Positions 12,020 to 23,315 of a DNA stretch of 64,000 nt are shown here, in pieces (the first letter of the stretch is position 1; the number at the start of each line of letters is the position of its first letter). This DNA comes from Takakia lepidozioides (taxonomy: Eukaryota > Streptophyta > Takakiopsida > Takakiales > Takakiaceae). The DNA is taken from the NCBI GenBank assembly GCA_030704615.1, contig CM060733.1, positions 25,546,001 through 25,610,000 on the forward strand, in the 5' to 3' direction. The notes beneath the pieces were generated by a model. It saw nothing but the letters and a program-made list of their open reading frames with translations, ran no database searches and was not told the DNA's origin. A program made the position numbers and the translations under genes.

Positions 12020-13335
12020 ATGGCTGTACTGACGGGCTCCTGCGTCGCCACACGCTTCCTTACCTCCCTTTCAATCCTCGCGATACTTCACTTTCTTACT
12101 TTCTCCTCGCTTCTCCGTTCTCTAATCAGGATGGCTTCGTTTGTCTCTGCAGTTCCTCCACGCCGTAGAGAGAATGCTCACAGGCAGGTTCATAGAAAGA
12201 ATGACCGAAAGAACGACCGTGGTAGTGATCGAGGTTATGATAGAGGTCCTTTCAAGCGTGAGTCTCGCATCCCTGGTATTCGCGGGCGCGGTCCCTCAGA
12301 CTTCAACGCGTCTCCAGGTCTCTCCTCGCAAGTCTGGAGTGAGACGGCGGGCAAGCTAGATGAGGGTCAGACTGTGCTCTCACTGATATGGAGTTGGTCA
12401 AGGAGCACTCCCTCACTCTCAAGCAGCGGGGCATTTTGGTTCATTTTCCCGGTCGTGTGAGAGACCGTTAAATTTCCGACTCCCGTGGTGGCACAGGAAT
12501 CTTGATTTCCCCGTCTTTACTTCCTTGCTTTCAAACGTGGAATCTTGGGTGCAGGGATGTGCGCAATGTGCTTTTACGAATCCTCTATCTCCTTTCAAGG
12601 ATTGTGCTTTTGTAAACATTTATGCCCCTAATTCAGTGGAAAGATAGCTTTCTGGATTTTTTTCAAGCGCAAGTTCATGAACTATCCTCATATTTCTCAC
12701 TGGATTCTTGGTGGTGACTTTAACATGGTAGAGCGATCTGCAGATAGGCTCGTAATCTCTCCTCAATGTTTATCAGAGGAGGAATTTGGCTTGGGATCTT
12801 TCTGTTTTGACTCTGGTCTGATTGATACCATGGAAGAAAATTCGATCGGTCTCCGTTTTACCTGGTCCAATGGTAGGCAACCCCTGACCTTCGCATGGCT
12901 CGCTTGGATCGTTTCTATTTTCTCCCACCCCCCTGATATGGGCAAAGTGCCATGACCAAGGCCCTACTCTTCTGAATTTTGACCATGCAAGTGTTGCAGT
13001 CGCTTTTTCTCTTCCAGGCTCCCAATCCAAAAAAAACGGCTTCTTCTGCTTGAACCCTTTCTTGGGAATCCCTGCTTTCCTGCAACAATTGAAGGATACT
13101 TGGACAAATTCTGGTAACGAATTCGTATTCCCCACCCTCAGATCTATCAGGAAGCTGGAGAACGCTCGTAAGAAGGCTCAGCAGTTGGCCTTAGTCTTTG
13201 CTAAGGAGAGAAATAGCAGGGAAAAAGCGCTGCTCAAGTGACTATCGCAATGCCAAAAAGTCTCTTAGAAACAAATTGGTTGGGACCCCAAACCATGTCC
13301 TCTCTCACTCTCGCTAAGAGAAACATGGCGGATAT
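12020..13335 (+). pseudogene. LINE 5' part: ORF1-like end and AP endonuclease
   Basis: The first frame (12,020-12,460) ends in a basic repeat-rich stretch (KNDRKNDRGSDRGYDRG) like LINE ORF1 tails. From 12,595 the plus strand reads FVNIYAPN and then WILGGDFNMV and GLRFTWSNG, the signature blocks of the apurinic endonuclease domain of plant LINEs. Frames shift several times and the copy stops at about 13,335, where TTAACCCTTAAGTTCCC begins. No reverse transcriptase palm motif follows. Confidence 0.75.
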
Positions 13336-13337
13336 GC

Positions 13338-13700
13338 TTAACCCTTAAGTTCCCAAGCCCCTTTTTGGCCTTTTTACCAATTTTGGGTACCCAGTTGCAG
13401 TAAGTTGCCCCTAGAAACCTACCAAAAATCATCCAAAGATTCCAGCCTTATATTATAGCATTGGCCCGGATCTCAAATATCAGGTCCCAAGAAAAAAGTG
13501 AGAAAGAAATTGTTTGACACAAATCAAAACCTAGCTTTATCCAATTTTGCTTGCCCCAAGACCCACCATTTCCCAATCGGTAGTGGAGTGGCTATGACCC
13601 CACTAAATTGCAGGTCCAACTGATTTTTCAACCTATGGTTGCTATGCATGCAATTACACGGGGATTGAAATCTCAAAATTGACAAGAGAAAATGTGCTTC
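13338..13700. other. TTAA plus CCCTTAAGTTCCC end, possible piggyBac-type terminus
   Basis: A TTAA at 13,338-13,341 is followed by CCCTTAAGTTCCC, close to the terminal repeat of the TTAA-flanked element at 40.4 kb (CCCTTAACTTCC). I did not find a matching right end, so this is only a candidate half-element interrupting the LINE. The rest of the stretch shows no gene. Confidence 0.35.
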
Positions 13701-13705
13701 CAAAT

Positions 13706-14035
13706 GAAGTACTTTTTTCTACAAAATTTTTAAAAGCAATGGTGGATTTGTGTATGTAATGCTCACACACCACAAGGTGAAGTGTTTTTTCCAAGATTGC
13801 TAATTTTCTGCCAAAAATGGCATTTGGAGTGCAATATGTTTGGGCTTGTTACCTGCAACGTGAGAGGTTCAACAAAGCCTTTTTTTTCTACAAATTTTTA
13901 AAAGCCAATGGTGGATGTGTGTATGTAATGCTCACACACCACAAGGTGAAGTGTTTTTTCCAAGATTGCTAATTTTCTGCCAAAAATGGCATTTGGAGTG
14001 CAATATGTTTTGGGCTTGTTTACCTGCCACGTGAG
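13706..14035. repeat. Direct tandem duplication of ~165 bp
   Basis: 13,706-13,880 and 13,881-14,035 share 'aatggtggat-tgtgtatgtaatgctcacacaccacaaggtg' and the following 90 bases nearly without change. No coding frame crosses it. Confidence 0.85.
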
Positions 14036-14264
14036 AGGTCAACAAGCCCTTTTCAAGCCCCAAAACGTAAATGCCCGGTTATCAGCGTCACGTCCGTCCG
14101 GAAGCGTCAGGTCACGTCAGACCTGACGTTGACGGAACCTCCGTCACATCAGGTTTGGGGAATATTTTGGTAAAAATAGTACCAGGTAAATACTGTCAAT
14201 TAAGCAGCCACGTCGCCGACACGGTGGCGGTGGCAAATATATTTTAAAAATTAACAAAATGAAC
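14036..14264. other. TGACG/CGTCA-rich block beside the palindrome array
   Basis: Between 14,085 and 14,150 there are at least six CGTCA/TGACG words, some forming the small palindrome CGTCAGACCTGACG. In nuclear promoters such words bind TGA-type bZIP proteins, but here they may simply be part of the large element's terminal region. No gene seen. Confidence 0.35.
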
Positions 14265-15110
14265 GCGACCGCCAATTATGGCGGTCGCTTTATTTTTCGA
14301 AATTAAAAAAAGAAATAGCGAACGCAATAATTGGCGGTCGCTTCAATTTATTTTTTTAAAAAACAAGATTGGCGGTCGCATTGGCAGTCGCCTAATTTAA
14401 AAAAGAAAACAAACGACTGCCGTATTGGCGGTCGCACAATTTTGTAAATATGTACAAAACAAACAACCGCCGTATGGCGGTCGGATAATTTCAAATATAT
14501 ATATAAAAACAAGCGACCGCCATTGGGCGGTCGCTTAATTTAAAATATATATAGAAAAAAAAACAAACGACCGCCATACGGCGGTCGGTAAATTTAAAAT
14601 TATATTAGAAAAACAAGCGACATATGAAAATAAAAGCGACCGCCACACCGGTGGTCGCTTGTTTAAAAACAATACAATATTTATGACCGCCAAACCGGCT
14701 GTCGCTTTAATTTAATAATATATAAAATAAAAACGACCGCCAGCCTAGAGGTTGCTTAAACTTGAAAATATAAAGATTAAAAGCGACCGCCTTACTGGCG
14801 GTCGCGTTTTTTTTTAAATATTAAAAATAAAAACGACCACCATATTGGCGGTCGCTTTATTTTAAATATATTAACAAATGAAACGACCGCCATACCGGTA
14901 GTCGCATTATATTTTGAAATAAAAAATACGGACGGTCGCTTAAATTTAAAAATATACAAAATAGAAATGACCGCAATATTGCACAAAATGAAAGGAAATA
15001 AAAGCTACCGCAGTAATGGCGGTCGTTTGTTTTTCATAAAAAATAAAAATAGCGACCGTAGTATTAGCGGTCGCTTAATTTCAAAGTTATAAAAATACAG
15101 TTGTACCGCC
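14265..15110. repeat. Left array of GCGACCGCC palindromes
   Basis: About 18 copies, spaced roughly 50 bp, of the palindrome GCGACCGCCA-N4-TGGCGGTCGC, with diverged members. The spacers are A/T-rich (ttttaaaatataaaaaa types). Clear copies start near 14,267, 14,511, 14,782 and 15,050. The core half-site is GCGACCGCC. No promoter or gene is evident within. Confidence 0.9.
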
Positions 15111-15287
15111 TTTTTCGCATGGGCGCTATTGGTTTGTCATTTATTCATTTCACTTTTATCGTTCTTGGATCATATGTAAGGGAGGAGGGCCACCAAGCTC
15201 CTCACTTCTTTTGGCGCAAACACTTGTGCTTGCTTTGGATGTTCTTTTCCATTGAACGAAAATGTAGCCAAAGAGGAGGGTGTGTAC

Positions 15288-16015
15288 TAGTGTTAGGCGG
15301 TTCTCTGGTTTTGGGTTGAACCTGCAGGGTAGGTTCTATCTTGTGGAAGGTAAATAGAGAACCTCTAAGGCCGGTTATTTAAAAACATGGACAGTTAGAG
15401 AATCTGTTGTGCAGGGTATATCTCTGAGTTACATTTTCACGGATATGTTTTATACCGGTTATTTAATGCAATTATCCGTAAAATCCGGTGCTCGGGTACA
15501 TGGGTAGAAAACCGTATAAAGAACCGAGAGATGACCCGGTTCCGAGTCCCGGTTCTGAGTTCAAAAGTTATTATGGACAGAATAAATAAAAAATGTACAT
15601 GTATGAGATGGCCACAATTGTCAATAATTAAGCTCATTTTCTAGCACAACTAATACTAAACTTCCTCTAGATTGCACTGTTGGTCTGTTGGCATTCAATT
15701 TTAGCATTTTCACTACCCTTCTTCTTCCTCAAGGCTTCCACGCGAACCTTAGATAACCGCCCTTATACCCATGGTATGTGTCGGGTGCAGTTACCCTTAC
15801 CCTCCCATCTCATTTTCACTCGTAGGTCAGGTTCTTATGGATACTAGCTATTAGAAAACCCCCGGTTCGGTGAAGTTCATGGGTAAATAGATTTTGGTAT
15901 CTGTCGGTTCAATCTTGACTAGGGTATTTGAAATATTAATACCCGAGGTTAAGGGGGCATATACCCAGGTCCGGAACCGGCGGTTCACCCAAAATCAGAG
16001 AACCGCCCAACACTG
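15288..16015. mobile_element. hAT-type MITE, 728 bp
   Basis: The left end reads TAGTGTTAGGCGGTTCTCTG and the right end, reversed, CAGTGTTGGGCGGTTCTCTG; similarity extends about 35 bp. The flanking 8-mers are GTGTGTAC (15,280-15,287) and GTGCGCAC (16,016-16,023), equal except for two C/T differences. Eight-base duplications and CAGTGTTGGG-like ends are typical of hAT elements. The interior has no coding frame of note. It sits inside the larger element, upstream of its transposase. Confidence 0.8.
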
Positions 16016-16179
16016 GTGCGCACCTTTTGCCGTTGTGGCTTCCACCAAAACCACTTCAGCAGATTGTGTATAAGCTCAACACTACAACCTACATCGATCC
16101 ACTTGGGTTGCTGACAGGTATAGAAGTGTTGGGCTATCGCATTGCACTCTACATTCACAACACGTTCATTTATAGGTGA

Positions 16180-18360
16180 TTGTTTTTTGTTGCTTACATC
16201 GTTAAGGCCCAGAAGAGTGGATATTGGGTGAAGATGAGGGAGGAATGGAGCCCTTGGTATACGACAATCCCAAACACTGTCAGTGCCACTAGTAGTGTTG
16301 AGTGCAACATATGCGGATTAAAACTTTCTTATCGTAACGATCGGTTGCTCGCTCACCTCGGCTACAGAGGTGTGAAGAGCCCTAAAGCATCTATGCGGGT
16401 AAAAAGCCACTTTGCCCAGTGTGGAGGGAATATTCCAATGTCTCTGAATCTGGACATGACCTCTGAGCAGAACACTCCATCTTCCCGTCATGATGCCCCG
16501 ATTAGTACCCAAGGCGACTCTTGTGAGGCTTCAGGTGTTCTTGGACAAGTGGGTTGTGCCGGAGCAACACCTGCTTCAACACCTGCTTCAACACCTCTTT
16601 GTACCCCTACACTTCAACGGAGTAGATGATTACGGCAGCAATCCATGTAGGAAAGACTTAACTTGTCTGCGAAAAGACAGTTGGATAAAAAATGGGTGCA
16701 GTTTTTTTCAAGGCCAACATACCATTTAATGTGGCAAGGCTTCCGGTATTTGTTTCTGCCCTTAGAGCAACCTCAGAGTCCAGATCCACGTACGTGCCTC
16801 CGACTTATCACAATCTCCGCACAGGATTGCTAAAAGACGTCATGACCGAGCTTACTCAAAAGGTCAACAATATGATGGGCGAGTGCATCAGAAAATATGG
16901 AAGCACTATGTGTGCCGATGGTTGGAGTTCTGTTACGAACAAACCGTTGTTCAATGTCATGCTCGTATGTCCAGCTGGGGAACAATTCTTGGGATCGGTC
17001 AACACTAGCGGCGAGAAGAAAGATGAACGTTATCAATGCCAACTATTGACGGACTTCATCGAACATGTCGGAAGTGATAGAATCGTGTAAATATGCACAG
17101 ACAATGCCGCTAACATGAGAAACACTACAGACATGTTATTGGCACGTTATCCCCATATGTACTGTCAAGGTTGTGCTACTCATATCCTTGACCTCATTTT
17201 GAAATATTGGGGAAAAGAACAGTGGGTGAAACAATTTGTCAAGCGAGCGAAGACTATTGTGTCGTTCATCCGCACACACCACATCCCTTTGACAATATAG
17301 GAGGCACGAACCCAAATACAGCCTCCGCAATCCAGACGAAATTCGTTTTGTCACTAATTTCTTGATGATGGATCGGTTGGTGACGGTGAAGAACAGTCTG
17401 GAGCACACCATCATCGATCCTCAATGAGATGCATACACACGGACATTGCGGGACTCCAGAAAAGCCAAGTCATTGGGCAAAAGTCGAAAAGTTCGGAATA
17501 ACATTCGCAACGATGATTTCTGGAAGAAATGTGAAAACTTTGTTTATATGGTAGAGCCGGTGTTAATCATCTTGCGGGAGTTTGATGAAAAGCAACCAGT
17601 AATTTGCAAGGCATGGTTACTAATGCAAAATCTTGATAAGCACGTCCAATCCTTGAGGCATCATTCCTTCTCCTTGAAACCTGAACTTGCGGACAGTGTT
17701 GAGGATGTATTTTACGACCGTTGTTCGATGGTTCGAACGGACATGCATTATGCGGGGGCTTTGCTTAATCTATTCTTGCTCGACAATACCATGCTCCGAG
17801 ACGACGCTGATGCCAAGGCCGGCCTCGTGCAAGTGCTCATGCGACTGGCTCCGTCGAACATGGCAGAGAGAGCTATATCCGAGTACCAATGCTTCTCAGA
17901 TCGCCGCAACTCTTTTGAAGACATGTCGGATCCAAAAGAGCTCAATATGTTACCACATGAATGGTGGGATCTGATTAGAGCTGGAGCAAGAACATTGGCT
18001 CCCATAGCGAAGTGTATTCTTGCTCAAGTGTGCTCTGTCTCATCTTGCAAACGCAATTAGAGCACTTACTCATTTGTTCACAACAAAATTCGCAACAGGT
18101 TGAATCCCACGAGGGCTGACAAATTGGTGTATGTGTATACCAATTGCTGACTGCTACGTGAGAGAGCAGCGGATGATGCTGCAGCATGGTATGAGAAGAA
18201 TTTGCATTCCGAAGACTCTGCTTCTGAGGTAGATTCGATGAGTGACGATACTGAGCCTCAGAGGGAATCATCTGCCTCCGATAGTGAAGATGGATCCGAT
18301 AATGCTCCCGAAAATGCGTATGACTCATTTACATTCACAGAGGATGATGCTTATATCTAG
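16180..18360 (+). pseudogene. hAT transposase (BED finger, DUF659, hAT dimerisation)
   Basis: The N-terminal frame (start 16,180 or the ATG at 16,234) has a BED-type finger (CNICGLKLSYRNDRLLAHL). After a frameshift near 16,620, 16,692-17,090 is a DUF659 block (IPFNVARLPVF, YGSTMCADGWSSV, FLGSVNTSGEKKD), continuing as ICTDNAANM and CQGCATHILDLIL. 17,446-18,060 gives the helical middle and the C-terminal hAT part (HEWWDLIRAGARTLAPIA). An acidic serine-rich tail ends at 18,360. It would cut and rejoin DNA at the element ends. It is broken: stop at 17,088-17,090, frameshift near 17,305, TGA at 17,425-17,427 and TAG after CKRN at 18,058-18,060, the last two where the family usually has tryptophan. 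Confidence 0.85.
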
Positions 18361-18850
18361 CCAACATTTTATGACCTTCTTGAAGAAGTGCGTATCGCAG
18401 ATGAAGGTGAAGCTGCAATTGTGTCATCCCCAGAACATGGTCCTCAAAATAAAGTTGGGGTCGACCCTCGCCCCCCACTACACATTGAAGCCACCGGTAG
18501 TACCCCAATGGAGCTTAGGGGTGATGAACTTCCAGGACCGAGCGACGTACGCAACCCTGTTCATACAAACGATGGTATCGAACTCATTGTACATTCGACG
18601 GGACGGGATCATGCCTCACCGATATGACCAGTTCCACCACAATGCCAAAACCGATCCAGCTCCTCATCAACACAACGGGCATTAAGAAGCAACATGGTTG
18701 ATCTGTTTTCCACACACACACATTATTCTGCTGCATTGGACCGGGCGGAAGTTGAAGCCTCGGATAATGACAACCCTACAATTCCAGCTTAACCGACGTG
18801 TTGTGGAGCAGACCCGTGGTTCCTCACAAGCCGGACCATCTAATGCCGGA
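18361..18850 (+). other. Region 3' of the transposase
   Basis: Open frames to 18,685 are short and overlap in several phases. They may be a decayed extension of the transposase tail, but no domain is visible. Confidence 0.3.
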
Positions 18851-18854
18851 AAAT

Positions 18855-19300
18855 GGAATGAAAAAAAATCGTGAGCACGTGAAACGCAGTCCAACAGGTC
18901 CCAAAGTAATAGCAGATCCAACGGAATATATTCAACAGGTGAACAGATGGTTGCCCATCCAAATCATTTTTGTTTGCTTCCAAATTTTGCCAGTACGTTT
19001 GAGACACCCTCTCACAGGTCCCCAACTAATATGAGATCAATCGAAATTCATTCGATGGCTCAACTGATGGTTGGCCATCGAAATGATTTTGGTTCGCTTT
19101 GAGACTTGGCCACTGTGTTCAATGTACCATGTAAGAGGCCCAGAGTAATATGATATCAATCGAAATTCGTTCAATGGGCCAACGGATGGTTGCCCATCCA
19201 AATGATTTTCGTTCGCTTTGAGACTTGGCAAGTATATTTAATGTACCCTCTGATACGACCCAGTGTAATATGAGATCAATCGACATTATTTTGTGCTTTG
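18855..19300 (+). repeat. ~119-bp tandem repeat, block F1
   Basis: Three and a half units of about 119 bp, each starting near 'agatcaatcgaaattc', running through 'ggatggttgcccatccaaatgattttcgttcgctttgagacttgg' and ending 'ggcccagagtaatatg'. An inverted block of the same units is at 23,960-24,425. The short open frames over it read as translated repeat, not genes. Confidence 0.9.
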
Positions 19301-20017
19301 AGAACTTTATAGGTATGTTCGTAGAAAGATCATAGATTTTGCGAAATTATGAAATACGCAGGGACTAGGCGAAATTTGTTTGGAAGACAACCATTCGTAA
19401 CTCGTTATAACTTATAAGTTAACATCAATTTTCTTTGTTCTCCAGCTTTCGGAGTTCATTGCAAATACCTACATACACGTCATGACCAAATATGACACCA
19501 TTGTAAATTTGTTTACAGGGTGAACCACTTCTTCCCCATCACACAAGCGTAAATGTGAAGAAAACGTTGCTCATGCAATTGAAATTGGCAGGTGCCGCAC
19601 ATATGCATTGTGTATTAAGAAAATTGGTGATATATAAAATAGGCGGAATGTGATCACTGTGTTTTCGAACAATATTCAAGGTACAACAAAAATGCACATT
19701 GTCTATGTATTACGCTACCAATCATTAAAAGCCTAGTCGTCACTGTCCGAGAACAAGGAATGTGATGTTGTGGCCTGATTTGCACTGCCAATTGCCAGAG
19801 CTTGCGACCGTGATCTTGGGCCCAATGGCATATGATTAATTTTGGCCTACATCCGCCTACTTTGCGGCGAAAGTTGACTTTCTTCTTCACTCTCACGACG
19901 TGGCGGATGTGGATCGAGAACAAGTGTTCGGGCTGCATGCAAATCGGCAACGAGGCCGTCCACATCCGGCAATAGAGTCCCCGAAACATGATGATAACGG
20001 TCTGTCCATAATCGCCT
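19301..20017. other. No clear gene
   Basis: Intervening sequence between the 119-bp repeats and the RING gene end. The minus frame at 19,989-19,654 has no recognisable domain. Confidence 0.3.
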
Positions 20018-22062
20018 CTATTGCTCTACAACTGCCTTGATGGTACTTTTGAAACTTTCCAACTGCCTCTCGCGGGCCCTGTCCCTAATCATTATGTCGT
20101 TTCGACAATAAGCCGTCTCGTACGCCTCATTCATTCGGCGTTGACATATTATAGCATCTTCCAGTTCGGACAGTAACAAATGTCTCCCAATCGGTTGTCG
20201 GTCATACAATTCGTTCTCCTCCGGCACCTATGGAACCTGTGGGAGCCGGATAAACCTGGACCTTCTCTGACTCCAATGCCTTCGTAGATTGCGGCAAAAC
20301 TGCTCTCTCTCCCACCAATCGGGAATGCCTCCCGCACGTATGGTTATCTTCCAGTCAGATGTGACCCAGAAATACTGGGGATCTTTTATGTATGTCGGGT
20401 TTCCGGCATGTATGTCATGCATTTCTCTGTCTGCATCCCATACCAAGTTCTTGCCCCAATGCACACAATTCATAAATGTGAATGGTAGCCCATCCAATGG
20501 GAGGTTGTGTCGATTGTACTTCAAACCTATGGGCATCCAATCCTCCAAGCCCACCAGCTCATAGAAACGGCGATGGATTGGTGTACGGCATTCTGGGCAA
20601 GTGCTCATCCGCAAGGTTTGCGAGATAAGACATGTGAGATGGAACATATGTCCACATGATCCAAGCACATGACATCCCTCTGGGCCGGTATGGATTCCTA
20701 CACATCGAACAAACTGTGTCATCTGATATCCATGACGGAAAAACACGTCATGGTATCTCCTCCCTCTGGGCCGGTTTGATGTGGCAGCTCATCCTTGTTG
20801 TGGTGTCCCACTCTTCCTCTATCTTCAATTCCCAGTTTATGCTTCTGTTCGACCCCAAAATTCTGTGCTTACATTGATCGAACATAGAATCCACATCTGC
20901 CCAATTGGTATACCCGGCAAACACGCTTGATGCGATGCGGAGATCGTTATACCTTTGCATGTTGGCATAAATGCTATCCACGCTACGGTTCGACATGCGT
21001 GCGACACGTTGCAAGCCTGATAGTGCCCGCTCTACCCGTGCTTCTTTGGAGGCCAAATGGGTCGCCCATTGTACCCAATTCTCCCAATTGCCATTCAATG
21101 AGACCCATGCCCAAATCTCCAACGTTTTGGACAAGCGCCATGCAGTTGCCATGGCAATGTCTCGCTCCTTTGTAACGCGGCCGACATCGGATATCGGATT
21201 CATCTCGGATTGAATGGCGACCCTCGAGCATTCCCCGGTTTCCAGTACTGGTTCTTTTCCTTTCCTCCTTCTCTCATCCGCAATTCGTTGTTCCTCAACC
21301 ATGGTTTCATCGGCCACAAGGTCAAGAACGTCCGTAATTTCGTGAATGATGAGGTCAATACTGCGATCGGGCATCGCAAACTCCGCGTCCATGTCCACAA
21401 ACGTTTGTTCGATCCTCATTGTGGACAACAGTGCCTTTATTGTTTGGAGGCATGTCTTGCAATCTAGCTTCCAACTTGGCTATGCGTAGTGTTTGCCAGT
21501 CTAGTCGGTCCTACAGGGTCCTGATTCGCTGGTCGCTTTCCGCTAGTTGTTCCTCTAACGTTGCAACCGGCTATATTCGAAACGTGTCCAGGATGTACTC
21601 CAAATCGTATAGCATCCTCGTGTTCCTCCTACTAACAGTTTGTCAATTTACTGGATGCAAGAGAATGACCTCCACGTACAACATGGCTGCCAAGGTGTAC
21701 GGGATTTGGCCCTTAAAGAGAGGTTGACCCCACAATGTGCAATGCACCTCATTCGCCCTATGATGGAAATGCAAGTTCGTGCAAGACCTGGACTCTGCGT
21801 AATTGTTTCGGGTTTGCACGTCATGCCTATCCAAAGACCACAATCGATTGATGTGGTACCACTTCACGAATTTTTTAAATCTCGCCATCGGCCACCTGAA
21901 CTCTTGCGGAACATTCTCCCAGCCCTCTTCTGCTAGTATGCTAGGATCACCATATACTTCCCAATTTAAGTCTTGCCTTGATCATTTGATTTTCTTAGGG
22001 TGCGGTCCATGTTCATTGGGGTCATCTCTTCCATGACGCTCATCGTCGTGGCCCTCTGCCAT
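20018..22062 (-). pseudogene. RING-finger protein gene of the large element (broken)
   Basis: Minus-strand reading from ATG at 22,062 gives an acidic/basic start ending in PHPKKIK, a stop at 21,984-21,982, then the block PMARFKKFVKWYHINRLWSL. Next is a heptad-like stretch (VATLEEQLAESDQRI) cut by two TAG codons, a frameshift near 21,420, a 226-codon helical frame (21,428-20,748) and a RING region (20,746-20,228). The RING reads RCVGIHTGPEGCHVLGSCGHMFHLTCLI and then CPECRTPIHRRFYELVGL; the usual first CX2C pair is reduced to one cysteine. A charged C-terminal tail ends at 20,018. RING proteins commonly act as ubiquitin ligases. The role in the element is unknown. Confidence 0.65.
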
Positions 22063-22479
22063 TCTGCAACAATCGGAGCAACACTAAACAAGGTTTACTA
22101 ATAAGACGTAACTCTAAACCGTTCACCCTCAACAAGTTTGAGTAGATGTCAGAATAGTTTCTAAATGCTATTTTTGTAGAATAAAATGATCATGGAAGCC
22201 AGAGTAGGGCCTGTGGGAACATTCTGCAACGACCTCACAAAAATCGCGGCAAAAAATACCTCACACCCAACTAATGGCCTCCTTCTCCACGTGACTACGT
22301 GTCGTGGAATAATGAAATGTCACGCTCACAGAAGTCGTGTGGAGAGGAAGTGAGGAGAGAATGAGCCTTCCTTGGCTTATATGCCCCTCCCCCCCCCCCT
22401 TCCCCCCTTTCATTCCTCAGGCCACGTGCAGCCTTCTAGAAGCGACCCACTTCGTTCTATTTTCCGGAAAAATAAAAAA
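22063..22479. other. Upstream of the RING gene, no gene
   Basis: Would hold the promoter of the minus-strand RING gene if the large element was ever active. It includes a C-run at 22,388-22,407. I see no confident TATA box. Confidence 0.3.
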
Positions 22480-23005
22480 TCTGGGACCGCCAGAACTGGC
22501 GGTCGCTCCATTTTCCGAAAATAAAATAAATAAGCGACCGCCAGCATTGGCGGTCGCTGCATTTACAAAGACATTAAGAATTGAATCGACCGCTTCATTT
22601 TGAAAGAAATGAAAATAAAATCGTCATTTATAAAACTAAATTAAGTACAGAGCGACCGCCACTAATGACGGTCGCTGCAATTACAAAAAACAACAATGGC
22701 GATGACCGCCCCTAATGGCGGTCGCTCGATTTTCCTCCAAAAAACAAAAAAGCGACCGCCAGTAACGGCGGTTGCTTCATTTCCAAAATAATTAAAATAA
22801 AAGCGACCACTACATGTACCAAAAATATATCCCCAAAACAATCGACCGCCACTATTGGCGGTCGCTGGATTTTCAGAAAAAATAGAAATTAAAGCGATTG
22901 CCAATAATTTTACTAAGAAACAAAAGACGATCGATATTACATCGCGTTCACTATATTTACAAAGAATAAAAAATAAATGCGACCGCCAGTGATGTCGGTC
23001 GGTGC
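22480..23005. repeat. Right array of GCGACCGCC palindromes
   Basis: About ten to twelve copies of the same palindrome as the left array, again about 50 bp apart with A/T spacers. Well-kept copies begin near 22,533, 22,653, 22,751 and 22,842; others are worn (for example GCGATTGCCAATAA near 22,893). Confidence 0.9.
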
Positions 23006-23310
23006 ATTAAAATAAAAATGAATGCAGAGTTGGGAGCATGGCCCAATTGTTCTCCATTCCACAAGCAAATCACCAAACACAAACATGAGCAACTGACGGT
23101 GCCTTTGGCCAATATTTTGGCTGGTATACACATTGGCAACATCTTTTATTTTCCAACACATACACAATAGCAATACAAATACTCATAGTGACAATGATCA
23201 CACTGGTATTACTTCACTACAGAAATGTAAACATGTCTACTAAAACGGGCTGATGCATGTCTACAACTATTTTGCTTCAATTCCTTCTACTGCTTCGACG
23301 GCGGGACGAA
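23006..23310. other. No gene seen
   Basis: Moderately A/T-rich sequence outside the right palindrome array. It was inspected for a terminal inverted repeat matching 13.9-14.3 kb and none was found. Confidence 0.3.
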
Positions 23311-23315
23311 GAAGA

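Larger units (their letters stand above)
14100..23010. mobile_element. Putative large hAT-type element with transposase and RING gene
   Basis: Two arrays of the same palindrome (left 14,265-15,110, right 22,480-23,005) bracket about 7.4 kb that holds a hAT transposase on plus (16,180-18,360) and a RING protein gene on minus (22,062-20,018), converging. Subterminal repeats that bind the transposase zinc finger are a known feature of hAT and CACTA elements, and this arrangement fits that role. I could not find terminal inverted repeats or an 8-bp target duplication outside the arrays, so the exact ends are estimates. Both genes are disabled by stops and frameshifts. Confidence 0.55.

Noticed and set aside
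14265-15110. CRISPR-like array
   Set aside because: The evenly spaced palindromes resemble one at first sight, but repeats vary, spacers are AT-rich and similar to each other, and the setting is a plant transposon with no cas genes.
18840-19231. Short minus frames with DGQPSV and ISYYFG peptides
   Set aside because: The same peptides occur at every 119-bp repeat block in several phases; they are translated repeat, not genes.
20927-21467. Plus-strand frames opposite the RING gene
   Set aside because: They are shadows of the minus-strand coding frame, which carries the recognisable protein features.
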